A DNA stretch of 64,000 bases from Ascarosepion bandense (Eukaryota > Mollusca > Cephalopoda > Sepiida > Sepiidae). Under the pieces are notes generated by a model. It was not told where the DNA came from. It did not search any database and saw only the letters and a list, made by a program, of their open reading frames with translations. How positions within the stretch are numbered: position 1 is the stretch's first letter; each line of letters begins with the position of its first letter. The stretch covers positions 2,689,986 through 2,753,985 of the forward strand of contig JBBBDQ010000307.1 of NCBI GenBank assembly GCA_037127315.1, read 5' to 3'. This document shows positions 21,735 to 33,145 of the stretch, one piece after another. The translations under genes were made by a program, and so were the position numbers.

Positions 21735-22000
21735 TCTATAAGACATGATCAAAAAGTGTCGGGCTTGTTTCTCTGCTAACAATTAAATTAAGCAGAGTGA
21801 AGCCACTTGGTACAGTTAGACATTGTACTTTGTTGTATATACACATTAAGCTAAAACGTTCTTGCTCGCTTCTGTTGTTTATAGCACTGCTGGGAAAGAA
21901 AGTGTGTAGTGTGTGGTCGTCTCACTACACCACACAGGTCTCATCAGTGACCATGGCTGGAGACGGAAAATGTGCAGTGTGTGATAAGATGATTACACGC
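21735..22000 (+). repeat. Dispersed repeat R5, copy 1
   Basis: Contains TGATCAAAAAGTGTCGGGC, AGTGAAGCCACTTGGTACAG and AAAGTGTGTAGTGTGTGGTCGT. A related reverse copy is at 32880-33085 (CGACCACACACTACACATTT, CTGTTCCAAGCAGTTTCACT, CCTTTTGATCAGACCA). The ends resemble a DNA transposon, but I cannot define it. Confidence 0.55.
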
Positions 22001-22199
22001 TATATTCAATCAGTAACTATGGCTTGTGCAACATTATATTGGCCAAGCACTACATTTCTGCTGTCCGATAACCCACATATTCACCAGATATTGCCTCTTG
22101 GGAGATTTCACTCTTTCTAAATATCAAGTCCTACATGAAAAAAAACAGATTTCAAGTCGTTGAGGAAATCCAATAGAATCCGAAAAAGCAGCTGCTTGC

Positions 22200-22460
22200 A
22201 AGTTAGTCAGTTAAGTGCCATACGTGATACACGCTTGGGCGATCATGTCTAGAAAGAAAGACATGACTGACTGGAAAGAAGATTATCCCGCTGTAGGTTG
22301 CCATTCCATTCTGCAGTAAACTGGTTGCCTGCCAAGGCTATAGAACCCAATCTTTCCTGTTATTTAACCCATAACTGGAGGAAAGAGACGGATTAGTACT
22401 TTTCCCACGGGTATTTGTGCGTAAGTGAATACAAGAGATTCAACTGGAATTCGAATTACT
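22200..22460 (-). mobile_element. SINE-1, reversed, head to head with another copy
   Basis: Starts CAGTTAAGTGCCATACGTGA and runs back to CAACTGGAATTCGAATT. At that point, inside the B box, it joins a plus-strand copy at 22461, so the A-box ends of both copies are missing. Confidence 0.8.
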
Positions 22461-22545
22461 TGCATTCACTTACGCACAAATATCCTTGGGAAATGTATTA
22501 ATTTGTCTCTTTCCTCCAGTTATGAGTTAAATAACAGGACAGGCA
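22461..22545 (+). mobile_element. SINE-1 fragment, forward
   Basis: TTGCATTCACTTACGCACAA through CCTCCAGTTATGAGTTAAATA to GGCAACCATTCTG. It mirrors the preceding reversed copy. Confidence 0.75.
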
Positions 22546-22696
22546 ACCATTCTGCTCGCGAGTACACACACAAAAACGACGCTAGATAAAGTGCTTGGCT
22601 TTACAAGTGGACTACTTCGAAGGAAAGTAAATGCCGAATTTATATGTTTTGTAGTTTTCATTTCATAGCACCAGTTCTGATCCTTTTTAATCAAAG

Positions 22697-22697
<1 letters not shown>

Positions 22698-22728
<31 letters not shown>
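22698..22728. repeat. (TA)n microsatellite
   Basis: About 15 TA units. Confidence 0.9.
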
Positions 22729-22730
<2 letters not shown>

Positions 22731-22988
22731 AGAAAGGAGAAATAAAATCACAGTAATGAGTTATCCCCCAAAAGCTAACACCAACGAATAAACAAGAAAA
22801 GAATTGCTAACATCTAATCACTCCTTGCTTATCAGAGTCAATCGAGGATAAGACATGCGCAACGAATAAAATATAGGACAATAAATTCCTAGAGAATCAA
22901 CGGTATGCGAGCGCCTCGTACCATTTATATTAAGTCTAAGCAGCCTTCTTTCTGTAAGCTAAAGAAATGACTGCTGGGGCTAAATGTG

Positions 22989-22990
<2 letters not shown>

Positions 22991-23042
<52 letters not shown>
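22991..23042. repeat. (TA)n microsatellite
   Basis: About 26 TA units, directly touching the left end of the FB1-type element at 23043. Confidence 0.9.
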
Positions 23043-23045
<3 letters not shown>

Positions 23046-23479
23046 TTTCGTTGAATAATATAGACAAAATCCTGGAAGCTATCTACATCAAACAGCTTAA
23101 ACCTGGCCTGATTAGCATAAATTTTGATATCTTTACCAACATACTCAAATGCGTGTAATTGGATCAAGAACCACGCCACCACCATTTTGTCACTGTCTGC
23201 GGCCATCCGCCACGGTAAAAATGGACTTGTCTCTTTGATTTAATTCTCTTTATTTAATTCCACTTTGTTAATAACTTAAATGTTCTATGTTCACTATATG
23301 TTAATGCTCATTCTTTGATAATGGCTTATGTAAGCCGAAAGCTCAGACCTGATAAAAAAATCAACAATTACTGTGATTTCTTGACGTCTTTTAACGATAG
23401 CACCATCAAGCTTATCAGTCTATACGAAAGGATCCACACAAAAGAAATATACATTTGTCTATTTTATTCAACGAAACCT
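23043..23479. mobile_element. FB1-type element with 26-bp ends and unique interior
   Basis: The outer ends AGGTTTCGTTGAATAATATAGACAAA and TTTGTCTATTTTATTCAACGAAACCT are inverted. They match the outer arm of FB1 at 8975-9215 (GTTTCATTAAATAATATAGACAA). After the right end both elements continue TATTAATGAAAAAATKCTG and ACACACACA(TA)n. The roughly 385-bp interior here is not a foldback and encodes nothing recognisable. Confidence 0.7.
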
Positions 23480-23512
23480 GTATTAATGAAAAAATGCTGA
23501 CAAAATACACAC

Positions 23513-23516
<4 letters not shown>

Positions 23517-23560
<44 letters not shown>
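23517..23560. repeat. (TA)n microsatellite
   Basis: About 22 TA units closing the element at 23043-23479. Confidence 0.9.
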
Positions 23561-23566
<6 letters not shown>

Positions 23567-23569
23567 ACT

Positions 23570-24434
23570 TCATGGTACCTCAGTTTCTTAGTTACTATAT
23601 CAAAACCAAATAAATAGAAGTGGGTAAATATATTTTATTATTGTTGTTGCTTAAAATACATATTTGAGAAATGAATAATAAAGGGAAAAATTCATGCCAG
23701 AACAAATTGTAAAAAGATAAATAAATAAACTGTAAACAAAACAAAATAACGTTACGACCCGAGACGCTTTCCTTGTAAATGTAAAAATAATTCATTGGTC
23801 CATAAATACATTTTTGGCGCTTAAAGGAGCTCTTCAGTCATTACCTGCCTTCATTGCTGATTTCGGGTTTTTAAACATCATATTGGCTCCGGCAGTAACC
23901 CTGACTTTCGGTCCAAGTTGGCTCCTTACTTTTGTGCTATTTGTCTGGATTTAAATTTCCTTTTCGGCAGAATTCGTACTTTTTATTTTAACTCTATCCA
24001 ATGGGAAGAGTTCATTTTCCCGCCCTCCCCTATTTAAATAACAGATCCGAGTTGCGCCTTTTTTTTTTTTTTTTTTTTTTAAATCGCGGCTACTCTTTCT
24101 GTTATGTTCGTCCATTTTTTCTTTTCTTCACTAAATTTACCCCTATACCTGCTAATACTAATTATACTTTCTAACCTCTATTTATCAACAGATTTTTAAA
24201 CGAAATTTTATGATTCAACTGGTCTATGATTAGCTATACCCTTCGCGAAAATTTATCGAAAAAAACCTATATTCGTCATTGATTAGCTAATCCCATTTCT
24301 GAAAATTAAAATTAAACTACTTATACCAGTCACTTCCAACCATACAGATTTCTGCTGAAAGAACTTTTTTTTCATCCGGGGTGGCGGGGGGGGGGATTTA
24401 AATGTTACCACTCTTGCTAATTTCGCTTCCTCCT
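23570..24434. other. Non-coding sequence, nothing recognised
   Basis: AT-rich, with a T20 run near 24060-24080 and a G9 run near 24387. No gene or RNA is seen. Confidence 0.5.
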
Positions 24435-25175
24435 CTATAAATTCATTTCAGTAGAAATTTATAAAATCTTTCTCTTAAAACACCTGTTTTAAGGGGGAAA
24501 AAATCATGCCCGGTTGCGGTTCCCGCTTTTTCCAGTATTGATAGTTTTTCTTTCGAACCGGTTTTATGTGGTATTGAATGTTAACATCTTGATTATGTCA
24601 TTATTTTCTCTTAGCGTAATATGGGCTAGACATTTCAGTTGTTACTACTGTTGGTAATCCTCGAGTGATGTGATTTCTGTTATTCGACACGGTTCTGTGG
24701 TCGTGATTCTGTTGATATAGCAAAAATAAATTTCAGGTTTCGTAGCAAAAATAAATCATTATAAATAAATAAACATTATGCTTGGTTGATGTTACCATAT
24801 ACCAAAACTTGTTGGGTTATTTAATCCCGACATTAATCTTTTTTTAATTTTATAAGCATTTACTTAGTTTGGGAACAGGGTCACTGATAATTTGAGTCTA
24901 TACATATTTAAGGATAGATAAATACCGAGCAGCCATCACTTTTTTCGGCTAAAATTTATAAAATCTTTCTCTTCAAATATTTAATTACGAAAAGAGGTTT
25001 TATCACTCTTTTCAGTATTTATGTAGGTTTCCTTCCTAATCCTTTTTTTGAAGTGGTGTGGAATGTTAAAATCTTGATTATGTCATTATTTTCTTTTTGA
25101 GTTACATGTACTATCCATTTTAGCTGTTGCTGCTGTTGGTAGTCTTCAAGTAATGTGGTTTCTGTTATTTAGTAC
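24435..25175 (+). repeat. Diverged direct duplication
   Basis: 24435-24695 and 24945-25175 are diverged copies. Both have AAATTTATAAAATCTTTCTC, then GGAATGTTAAAATCTTGATT and TATGTCATTATTTTCT, and end with GATGTGATTTCTGTTATT-like sequence. About 250 bp of other sequence separates them. No reading frame. Confidence 0.7.
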
Positions 25176-25322
25176 AGGTCTATAGTGTCAGTTCTCAAGG
25201 TTCGGAGAAGGATAGTTTTCTGAAATCCTCAGACTTCACAAGCTACACGCCTTTTCTCACCATTAATCCTAGGAAGCGGTTGTATACAGCTGACAGTCTA
25301 TTATGAGTTTAGTGCCTTACAT

Positions 25323-26207
25323 CAGTGCTACTCAAAGTGTGGTATGCGTGCCGTCGCCGGTACGCGAGCCATCGTTTGCCGGTACGCGAGTCATCGTTTG
25401 CCGGTACGCGAGCCATCGTTTGCCGGTACGCGAGCCATCGTCTGCCGGTACGCGGAGATTTTCCAGAAAAGAAAGAAATAATTGTAAAACTCTATGCCAC
25501 AAGAGACTTCCAGGATATTTTCCTTTCAGTTTCATATTATTATGGCTACATTGTTCATTTACTCACTCATGTTAAAAGTTATTGCTACCAAACTAACGAA
25601 TGCGATATAATGAACAGCAAAACAGTGAACTGAATACGCATCAGACTTTGTTCCATCCATATAGCCACAAATCAAAACAAATTGTTGAAGGTGAAGGTTG
25701 TCGGGCCGGAAGTCTGCTTTGTTTTTGGTTAGTTATGACTGGCCGGATGTGTTAAACTGAAAGTGGAGTTTATCGTTCAAAGTCGGTTACGACAAAACCC
25801 TGGCCAAATGAATACTTAAAGGTGAAATTGTTAACTAAGTCTTTTTAAATGTTTTTTTTTATAAATTCACTGTTTTAATATAATTACTTGATTTATTTGT
25901 TTTAGTGTCATTTTTATTTCTCCACATAAAATTAATTAAAAGAAATAAATAATTATATAATTAAATAAATAAGTGAATGGCACACTTGGAAGATTGTTAC
26001 GTCAATGATGACTGCCCTTGGAATGAACAAGATATCATGTCCTCATGTTTATTACAGATAGTCTCGAAAATGTCCCAGAAATAGTACATATCTCAAAAAG
26101 TCCCCCACCCTCTTACTCAGCTGGATTGGCTTGCTTTGTTTGCCGGTCCCTGGCACAGTGGAAAAAAAACTACCGGTCTGCCACATCAGATAGTTTGAGA
26201 AGCACTG
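25323..26207. mobile_element. Non-autonomous hAT-type DNA transposon
   Basis: The left end CAGTGCTACTCAAAGTGTGG and right end AGATAGTTTGAGAAGCACTG are inverted (13 of the first 14 bases match). They have the CAGTG...TCAAA form of hAT elements. An exact 8-bp direct repeat, CCTTACAT, stands at 25315-25322 and 26208-26215, the expected hAT target duplication. The 885-bp interior contains no transposase that I recognise. The left subterminal part carries the 22-bp repeat at 25358-25455. Confidence 0.92.
25358..25455. repeat. 22-bp CpG-rich repeat inside the hAT end
   Basis: Four and a half units of GGTACGCGAGCCATCGTTTG plus CC. They lie about 35 bp inside the left terminus, where hAT elements usually have short subterminal repeats. 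The right subterminal region has GACCGGTAG and GGACCGGCAAAC, echoing the CCGGTACG core. Confidence 0.88.
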
Positions 26208-26307
26208 CCTTACATGATGTTCATAATGTAGGTTTCGATCTAACAACGCTATTTAAGAACAGGACTCGAGTTTTCCGGTGAATGTTTTGGTTTCGTAACA
26301 ATTTGCA

Positions 26308-26585
26308 CAGCCTTCAACCTATACAGTGAAACAATTCTGAGATAAATAAAATCTTTGCCTGGATTCGTCATTGGCGGCCACAATCTCAACAATGTAAGAT
26401 ACCTGGATGACACGGTGCTGATAGCAGACACGGAAAAGAAAATTCAGAACCTCTTACAGAAGGTCGCAAAAACATGAGAGCAAAAAGGACTTGGCATAAA
26501 CTTCAAGAAAACTGAATGTGTGGTCATCAGCAAAAAGAAGACATCAAAATACCAACTACAGGTTGAAGAAACTAAAGTAGATGGG
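26308..26585 (+). pseudogene. LINE-A, 5' piece of an interrupted copy
   Basis: Starts FNLYSETIL, then GFVIGGHNLNN, a YADD equivalent mutated to YLDDTVLIADTE (near 26399-26435), and KTECVVISKKK. It stops abruptly in the segment before the thumb block, where LINE-B begins. The remainder resumes at 27233. Confidence 0.85.
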
Positions 26586-27232
26586 CTGAATCTATTCTGC
26601 ACATATACAAATCTACCATCCGCCCGTGTATAGAATATTGCTGCCATATCTGGTCGGGTGCCCCTGCTGCTCTCCTTGGGCTTCTTGACAAAATACAAAG
26701 GAGGATCTGTAACGTGGTTGATACTGACTTGGCAGACCGGCTGCAACCACTCTCTCACTGGCGTGATGTGGATTCCCTGTGCCTCTTCTACAAGTACTTT
26801 CATAGATTCTGCTCCGATGAGCTTAGATCTCTGGTGCCGCCTAAGCAAGAATTTACACGAGATACTAGATTAGCAACTAGGTCCCACCCTTTTACAGTTA
26901 AACAAATAAGATGTAACCGTAAATTCTACTCCAACAGCTTCTTTTCTCGTGCTTCCCGCCTGTGGAACTCCCTTCCACAAGTCTGCTTTCCCGACAGCTA
27001 CAATCTCCAGGTGTTTAAATGTAGGGTCAATAGACACCTCCTATCACACTAATTCCCAATTATTCTCAGAACACTCACATCTACCCAGCCCCCATTCTCT
27101 GTATCCTTACCCGCCTATCACCCACCCTCTGACATTTCATATATTTAATCATCCTTTCTCCACTCTATGTAGACCCTGCGCAGTAGTGGCAGTGGCATGC
27201 CTTGCTTGGGGTGAAACGCTTATAAAAAAAAA
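26586..27232 (+). mobile_element. LINE-B 3' end inserted in LINE-A
   Basis: 5'-truncated copy beginning IYKSTIRPCIEYC (26600-26640). A nearly intact frame runs from 26714 to 27049: SHWRDVDSLCLFYKYFHRF, RSLVPPKQEF, HPFTVKQIRC, SFFSRASRLWNSLP and FKCRVNRHLLSH. The 3' region ends GGTGAAACGCTTATAAAAAAAAAA. It splits LINE-A, so it is the younger insertion. Confidence 0.88.
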
Positions 27233-27800
27233 AGTGTTCTGACAGAAGATGGTTAGTGCGACATGGAGATCCAAAGATGCATTGGCATGACCAAGGACGG
27301 ATTTTAAAAGCTAACCAGAATATTGAGAGAAAAGAAAATCTCCTTAGGAACAAAGAAAAGAGTGCTGGATTGCTATGTGATATCTGTCCTTCTGTATGGA
27401 AGTGAATGTTGGACGATCTCATCAAGGATGAAGGAGGTTTGAGGCAGCAGAAATGCAGTTTTAAAGAAGGATGCTGAGGATACAATTGAATGAGCACGTG
27501 AGCAATAATGAGGTGTTGGAGAGGATGCAAACGAGAAGAAAACTCGTACATCACATCAGAAAAAAGACACTCGAGTTTCCTAGGACACGTCACGAGGAAG
27601 GAGGGCCTGGAGAATTTAATACTCACAGGACGGATAGAAGGAAAGAGAGACAGAGGAAAGCAGTACGAGACATATTTGATCGGATGGTGGAGCAGGGTCT
27701 GGGGAAAGATACTAAGAGGAAAATTATTGAGAGCGACAAGTGACAGAGCCAAGTGAAAATCTATGATCGCCTACGTCCTGAAGGGGCACAGCACAGGAAG
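27233..27800 (+). pseudogene. LINE-A, 3' piece of the interrupted copy
   Basis: Resumes at GTGTTCTGACAGAAGATGG (the SVLTEDG codons), then the IGMTKDGF block, VLDCYVISVLLYGSECWT, and a tail from 27508 with GHVTRKEGLENLILTG. It ends near the ATCGCCTACGTCCTGAAGGG block. Stops and frame changes are frequent. Confidence 0.85.
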
Positions 27801-27804
27801 AAGA

Positions 27805-28095
27805 AGAATTATCTGTTCAATGCCATACTTGATACACGTTTGGGTGATCGTGTCTCAAAAGAGACATGACTGACTTGGCAGAATATTTTTCCGCAGTATG
27901 TCGCCATTACTTTCTGCAGTAGTCTGGTTGCCAACGAACCCAATTTAATCTACTATTTAACCCATACCTGGAAGAGAGAAACGGATTAATACCTTCTCCA
28001 GGGGTATTTGCGCGAAAAAGATTGCAACGAATTTAATTGGGATTCGAACTCGGCTCTCTGATATTTCGTTCGGAGTCGATATCCACTGCACCAAA
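27805..28095 (-). mobile_element. SINE-1, near full length, reversed
   Basis: CAATGCCATACTTGATACAC at the 3' end through GGGATTCGAACTCGG (B box) to CCACTGCACCAAAACAC (A box). It sits directly behind the LINE-A 3' end. Confidence 0.82.
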
Positions 28096-28099
28096 ACAC

Positions 28100-28800
28100 G
28101 TGTGCGCATCTTTTATACTTAATTTTTTTGTAGCTGAGGTATCTGAAATGTTTAGTATTTACTAATTCCGCATCCTGGAATTTTAGGTGAAATGGTAGGT
28201 TGACTAATTTAAGATAACCTTGACCAAATAAACGCGGTGAAGGCAGAAAAAAAAACGCTTCTAAATTAGGTGTCCATGATTTAGCCTTCCATATATTTCA
28301 ATGGGGTCCGCCTCCTACTGACCTTTCAAAAACCCGAGGATGCCTAAATCCGAAGGTGGTTATTGAATAATATACGTTCTGAACTATCGCACCCCGAAAG
28401 GCACCCTCTCCCGTTCTGTTTCGAAACTGATAAGGTGTAATAAATGGGATTTAAATGGGCTTGCGGCTGTTTCTCTTTCGAGGTCTCTTCAAAATAGATA
28501 AGTAAACCAATGGGCGGGTTGAAAAATGATTCTTTGGTCTTATCTTGACAACTGAAGGTATTTATTAGACTGGGAGATAGGAATTCGATTTCTTGCCAGG
28601 GGGAAAAAAAAAAAAAAAAAAACACATCAATTTTCTACTTTTAATGTTCTACGCGCACAGATATGCAAGCTTCTTTGAAGGCCAAGAGAAGGTCTTTAAA
28701 ATTCCTTTTTTCAATTTTTTATTAATATTTAGAAAGGTTTTTTTTTCTGTTTTCCGAAGACAATTTCAGCAAAAAATTGTCCAATGACTTCGGAGCATTG
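28100..28800. other. Non-coding sequence, nothing recognised
   Basis: Contains a poly-A run at 28603-28622. No supported feature. Confidence 0.5.
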
Positions 28801-28850
28801 AGAGAGAGAGAGAGAGAGAGAGAGATGATGTGTGTGTGTGTGTGCGCCGA
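28801..28850. repeat. (GA)n(TG)n microsatellite
   Basis: About 12 GA units followed by a short GT run. Confidence 0.9.
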
Positions 28851-28964
28851 TATTGTTATGTGTATCTGTGTGAAATGTATTTCCTCGGTGGTTGTCTAGT
28901 CTCGTGTCTTCACGCGTTAGTAGCTGTCATTAATCCTGTTATGTTTATTTTCTTTTTAATTTTT

Positions 28965-29760
28965 CGCTCCCTCCTACTCCTCGTTGGTCTCTCTCCTCAT
29001 CCTCATGGTTCTTCTTGGTCTCTCTCCTCATCCTCATGCTCATTCTTGGTCTCTCTCCTCATCAACCTGCTTCTTCTTGGTTTCTCTTCTAATCCCTATA
29101 TTCTTATTGGTCTCTCTCCTCATCCTCATGGTCATTCTTGGTCTCTCTTCTCATCCTCATCCTCCTTTTTGGTCTCTCTTTTCATTCTCGTGCTCCTTCT
29201 TGGTCTCTCTGTTAATCCTCCTTCTTTGTCTCTCCTCATCCATACGCTCCTACTCGATCTGTCTCCTCCTCCACATGCTGCTTCTTGGTCTCTCTCCTTC
29301 TCCTCCTTCTCCTTCTTTGTCTGTCTCCTCATCCACCTTCTCTTTCTTTGTCTCTCCTCATCCTCCTTCTCTTTCTTTGTCTCTCCTCATCCTCCTTCTC
29401 TTTCTTTGTCTCTCCTCATCCTCCTTCTCTTTCTTTGTCTCTCCTCATCCTCCTCTCTTTCTTTGTCTCTCCTCATCTTCCTCTCTTTCTTTGTCTCTCC
29501 TCATCTTCCTCTCTTTCTTTGTCTCTCCTCATCCTCCTCTCTTTCTTTGTCTCTCCTCATCCTCCTCTCTTTCTTTGTCTCTCCTCATCCTCCTCTCTTT
29601 CTTTGTCTCTCCTCATCCTCCTCTCTTTCTTTGTCTCTCCTCATCCTCTTTCTCCTTCTTTGTCTATCCTCCTTCTCCTTCTTTGTCTCTCCTCATCCTC
29701 ATGCTCCTTCTTGGTCTGTCTTCTCATCCATATGCACCTTCTTGGTCTCATCTTCATGCT
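28965..29760. repeat. Polypyrimidine tandem array, 28-31-bp units
   Basis: Long pyrimidine-only stretch on this strand. At 29440-29640 the unit is 28 bp (CTCTTTCTTTGTCTCTCCTC plus ATCCTC). Upstream units are about 29-31 bp with CCTTCTTGGTCTCTCTCCTC. Open frames over it give Ser/Leu-rich low-complexity peptides and are not genes. T-rich pyrimidine sequence continues to about 30110. Confidence 0.95.
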
Positions 29761-30119
29761 TTTTCTTCGATTCTCTCTTATTATTCTCTCTTCTTTTCTC
29801 TCTTGTCGTCTCTCCTTTTTGTCTCAACTCCTTTCTATATAGTTTTTATTCTTCTCCTTACACTGTTTTGCTGCGACAATTCTCCTCCCTCATCTCTTTC
29901 TTCATTTCTCTACTCTTTTTTTTTCTTCATCTCTCAACTCCTCTCATTCTACTCTTCTTTTCTTTTTCTCCTCCTCCTCTTTGATTTTTTTTTTCTCTTT
30001 TGTCGCCCTGAACTTCCTCTTTTATAATTTTTATTCTCTTTACTTTGTTGCCCCGCCTCCGCTCTCTTTCTCTCTCACAGTTAATTTCCTGCCTGGTATA
30101 TTTACAATCTCATTTTTTT

Positions 30120-30700
30120 TTATTTGGCGCACTCGGGACTGGTCTCTAGAAAACTGTCTCTTGTAAAACGCATTTCGGATGCCGAACTTCATTAGGCGTG
30201 TGTAAGTCCTAGGGTTGTCTGGCAACCTTAAGCACAAGAGTTGAGATATGACCGCCGCCACGCGGCCGAAACTTCTAAAAAAATCGGAGAGAATATCTCA
30301 TAGCAAAAACTGATTGGAAATAAAGGAGGAAATTTTGAGCGAATCGAAGCTGACTTCCCACACTTCATCTTTTATGGTCGTGGAATTTATCATTTCATCC
30401 ACGGTGGCTTTGATTAAGTGGAATACAATTCTTAATACTCCTTCCTCTTCCAATTCTCTCCGCCCTGTTTGTTTCACTATTCAGTAACACAACCTCTAAC
30501 AGCAACGTTATTTAAAAAACAACGTCTGATTGTTGTAATATAGAACCATTAAAAACATGCAATACACCTAATAATAAAACAGTTACAGTATTACCTCAAA
30601 CTTTGTAAACCAGTTTCTTTTTATCTAAATCCCATAAATAAATGCTTTTCATTTCACTTTTCTTTTGTTGTTGCTATTTAAAAAGGTGGTTGACTGAAAA
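30120..30700. other. Non-coding sequence, nothing recognised
   Basis: A GC-richer stretch at 30130-30270 (contains GACCGCCGCCACGCGGCCG) stands out but fits no family I know. Confidence 0.45.
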
Positions 30701-30704
30701 TAAT

Positions 30705-30980
30705 AATCTTGCTATGTCGGTTGCTAATTGACTTAACGCACCCTAAATGTTAGGAACTTGGTAATCTTCCACTGAAAACTGACTCCTTAGTATTCGGCTA
30801 ACTGCCGACTAATATCAACTGCTTAGTAGTTCTACTGAACTCCAGTAGAACTCTAAAGAACTCTCTAGAACTTCTAAGAAATTCCCAAGCATTTCTCGAG
30901 TTAACTTCCTGTTAACTCTTATTAATATAGGAGGAAGAGGCCATTATCTGAAGAATAGATGTGTTTCACTATAACATTGA
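30705..30980 (+). repeat. Dispersed repeat R3, copy 2
   Basis: Forward copy starting GCTATGTCGGTTGCTAATTG and ending near ATGTGTTTCACTATAACA. Its middle holds several AGAACTC/TAGAACT short repeats. It matches 3995-4275 reversed and 55425-55683. Confidence 0.78.
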
Positions 30981-31029
30981 CACACAACTTTATTTGGGAA
31001 TAAGTCATACTTTCGTTTGAGTGTGTGTG

Positions 31030-31150
31030 TATATATATATATATATATAATGGGTGGACAAAATAATGAAAACACCTTAAAATTTCAAGCAAATTTATTT
31101 CAATATGGGGTAGGACCGCTTTTGACAATTCTTAAATAGTCTTGACTGTT
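31030..31150. repeat. (TA)n next to a DNA-transposon-like terminus
   Basis: After (TA)n comes GGGTGGACAAAATAATGAAA then ACACCTTAAAA. This resembles the ends of Tc1/mariner-type elements that start with GGACAAAATAATG. No matching second end was found nearby. Confidence 0.4.
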
Positions 31151-31919
31151 GATTTCAGTAAACTTGTTTAAATAATGTCTGTAAAAATAGCAAATGTATC
31201 AAAAATTAAGTACTACCAGACTGTTGTAGAGTGGCTGACAACCCTGCACTACTTTAAATGATGGAATGGTACATTGACTAAAATGGTCTATTTAATGAAG
31301 GAATAGTGGCATTCGTGGTGTAATATTTGAGTGTCATTCGAGTATTAGTCGGAAAAATTATTTCGTCAACTATTCCAGTCTAAACTCCTCCTCTCTCTGT
31401 TGTATCTTCTGTCTTGTTTGTCATTGTAACTATTGTAATGTTCCGTGTATATCTGTTTCGCACCGGATATTGTGCTGAAGAATACCGCATCGTATTCAAC
31501 TCAGAGACATGGCACAAAAACAAAAATAGATATGCTTTTGATAGTTTAATCAAATTTTCTAAATTATGCTATTATGATACTAGGTGTTTCTCTTATTTTG
31601 TCAACTCTGTGTGTGTGTATGTGCTAATATATATATATATATATATATATGATCTGGTACTGTCTTAACCACTTGACTATGAATAGCCTCTTGATCAGAC
31701 GAGGTTTTTATCATGCTTATATAACACAATTTTCGATCTATCGTAAACAAACCATATCTGCTCTGAAATGTATCGTAAATGTCAACAAATGTAAACATGT
31801 TACGGAAATTAACGAATTTTAACGAAACTTGGTTATAAGCAACCGACAATTTGTAATGAATTATTTTGATATATATATTAGCACATACACACACATATAT
31901 ATATATATTAAGAATTTAT

Positions 31920-31965
<46 letters not shown>

Positions 31966-32880
31966 GCTTTTATAAATCCATGGGTAATAGCTTATTTCGC
32001 GGAGGTCTTACAGACCGCTCTTCAGACCAAATTCTTCACAAAAATGAATAGGTTAGATTTATCCAGACAAAAAGAATCATGGGCGGTCAGAAAAAAAAAA
32101 CTGGGCGAGAGGGTGAGATTTACAGTGTTATTCCTTACGGGAGGCTGTGTTACTGTCTTAAGCGATAAGATGACCATGGACTGAACTTTTAGTTCTCAAA
32201 TAAATGTCAGTAAATTTACGGGCCTTATTTTCACTAGAAGAATTTAATTATCAGCTTTTTATATTAATTCTAACGGAAATAATAATACATTCATTTTGTA
32301 CAGACTAATCTTTAATCGTTTTGGTTTTATGACAATGATATTTTTATCGTGCATGATAAAATTTTTACAAAAAAAAAACAAAAAACAACCGCGGATAAGT
32401 GCTGATTATCATTTTTAACGATAGCAATAATACCATTTAATAAAACTTAATAATCATAACTAATAAAATTATAATAATAACGATAACTAATTAATAAAAA
32501 TACAAATAAATGAATGGATATAAAGTCTTTAACTTGCACCAAATAGTGGATTGTTTAAGGAGTTTGTTAGGTGGAAGGTAGGTGGAATTCGTTTGGAGAG
32601 TACTGAAGGACAAAGTTTATAGTCGAATATATATATATACACGATGACTGCTTAAAGATTATCGTAACTGGTGTTATAAAAATATAACTACAACATGTAT
32701 CAATTCGGCATTTAATCTCCGAAGAAATACCCTTTTGAAGCCACACAATTTATCTGGAGTCCTTTTCGTTGATAGAAACATTCCTGGAATTGTTTTGTGA
32801 TAGACCTGCTGCATTGATTGAGTTTAGAATATGGTCGTCACATCATACCACGCTCTATACTTGCAATGGCCACTGATAGA
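31150..32880. other. Non-coding sequence with (TA)n tracts
   Basis: (TA)n at 31627-31650 and 31923-31961, and an A-rich tract near 32090. No gene is supported. The 88-codon frame at 31918-32184 starts inside (TA)n and is rejected. Confidence 0.5.
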
Positions 32881-33085
32881 ATCTATGTGTTGTGTTGAAA
32901 CGACCACACACTACACATTTTCCTTCCCAACACTGCTATAAACAACGAAATCGAATGAGAACATTATAACTTAATACTCATGCAGTACAGAGTTCGGGAT
33001 CTATCTGTTCCAAGCAGTTTCACTTTGAGTACTTTCGGTATCTTTCCATAGCAGCTGCACTGGGAACCTTTTGATCAGACCACTC
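32880..33085 (-). repeat. Dispersed repeat R5, copy 2
   Basis: Reverse-orientation relative of 21735-22000, ending CCTTTTGATCAGACCA. Confidence 0.55.
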
Positions 33086-33088
33086 TCT

Positions 33089-33090
<2 letters not shown>

Positions 33091-33142
<52 letters not shown>
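33091..33142. repeat. (TA)n microsatellite
   Basis: About 26 TA units. From 33143 to 34290 I see no supported feature. Confidence 0.9.

Positions 33143-33145
<3 letters not shown>

Noticed and set aside
21797..22120. 107-codon frame with a few Cys
   Set aside because: Lies within dispersed repeat R5, and its other copy at 32880 does not keep the frame.
28830..30027. 384- and 347-codon Ser/Leu-rich frames
   Set aside because: Low-complexity polypyrimidine repeat open in several frames at once.
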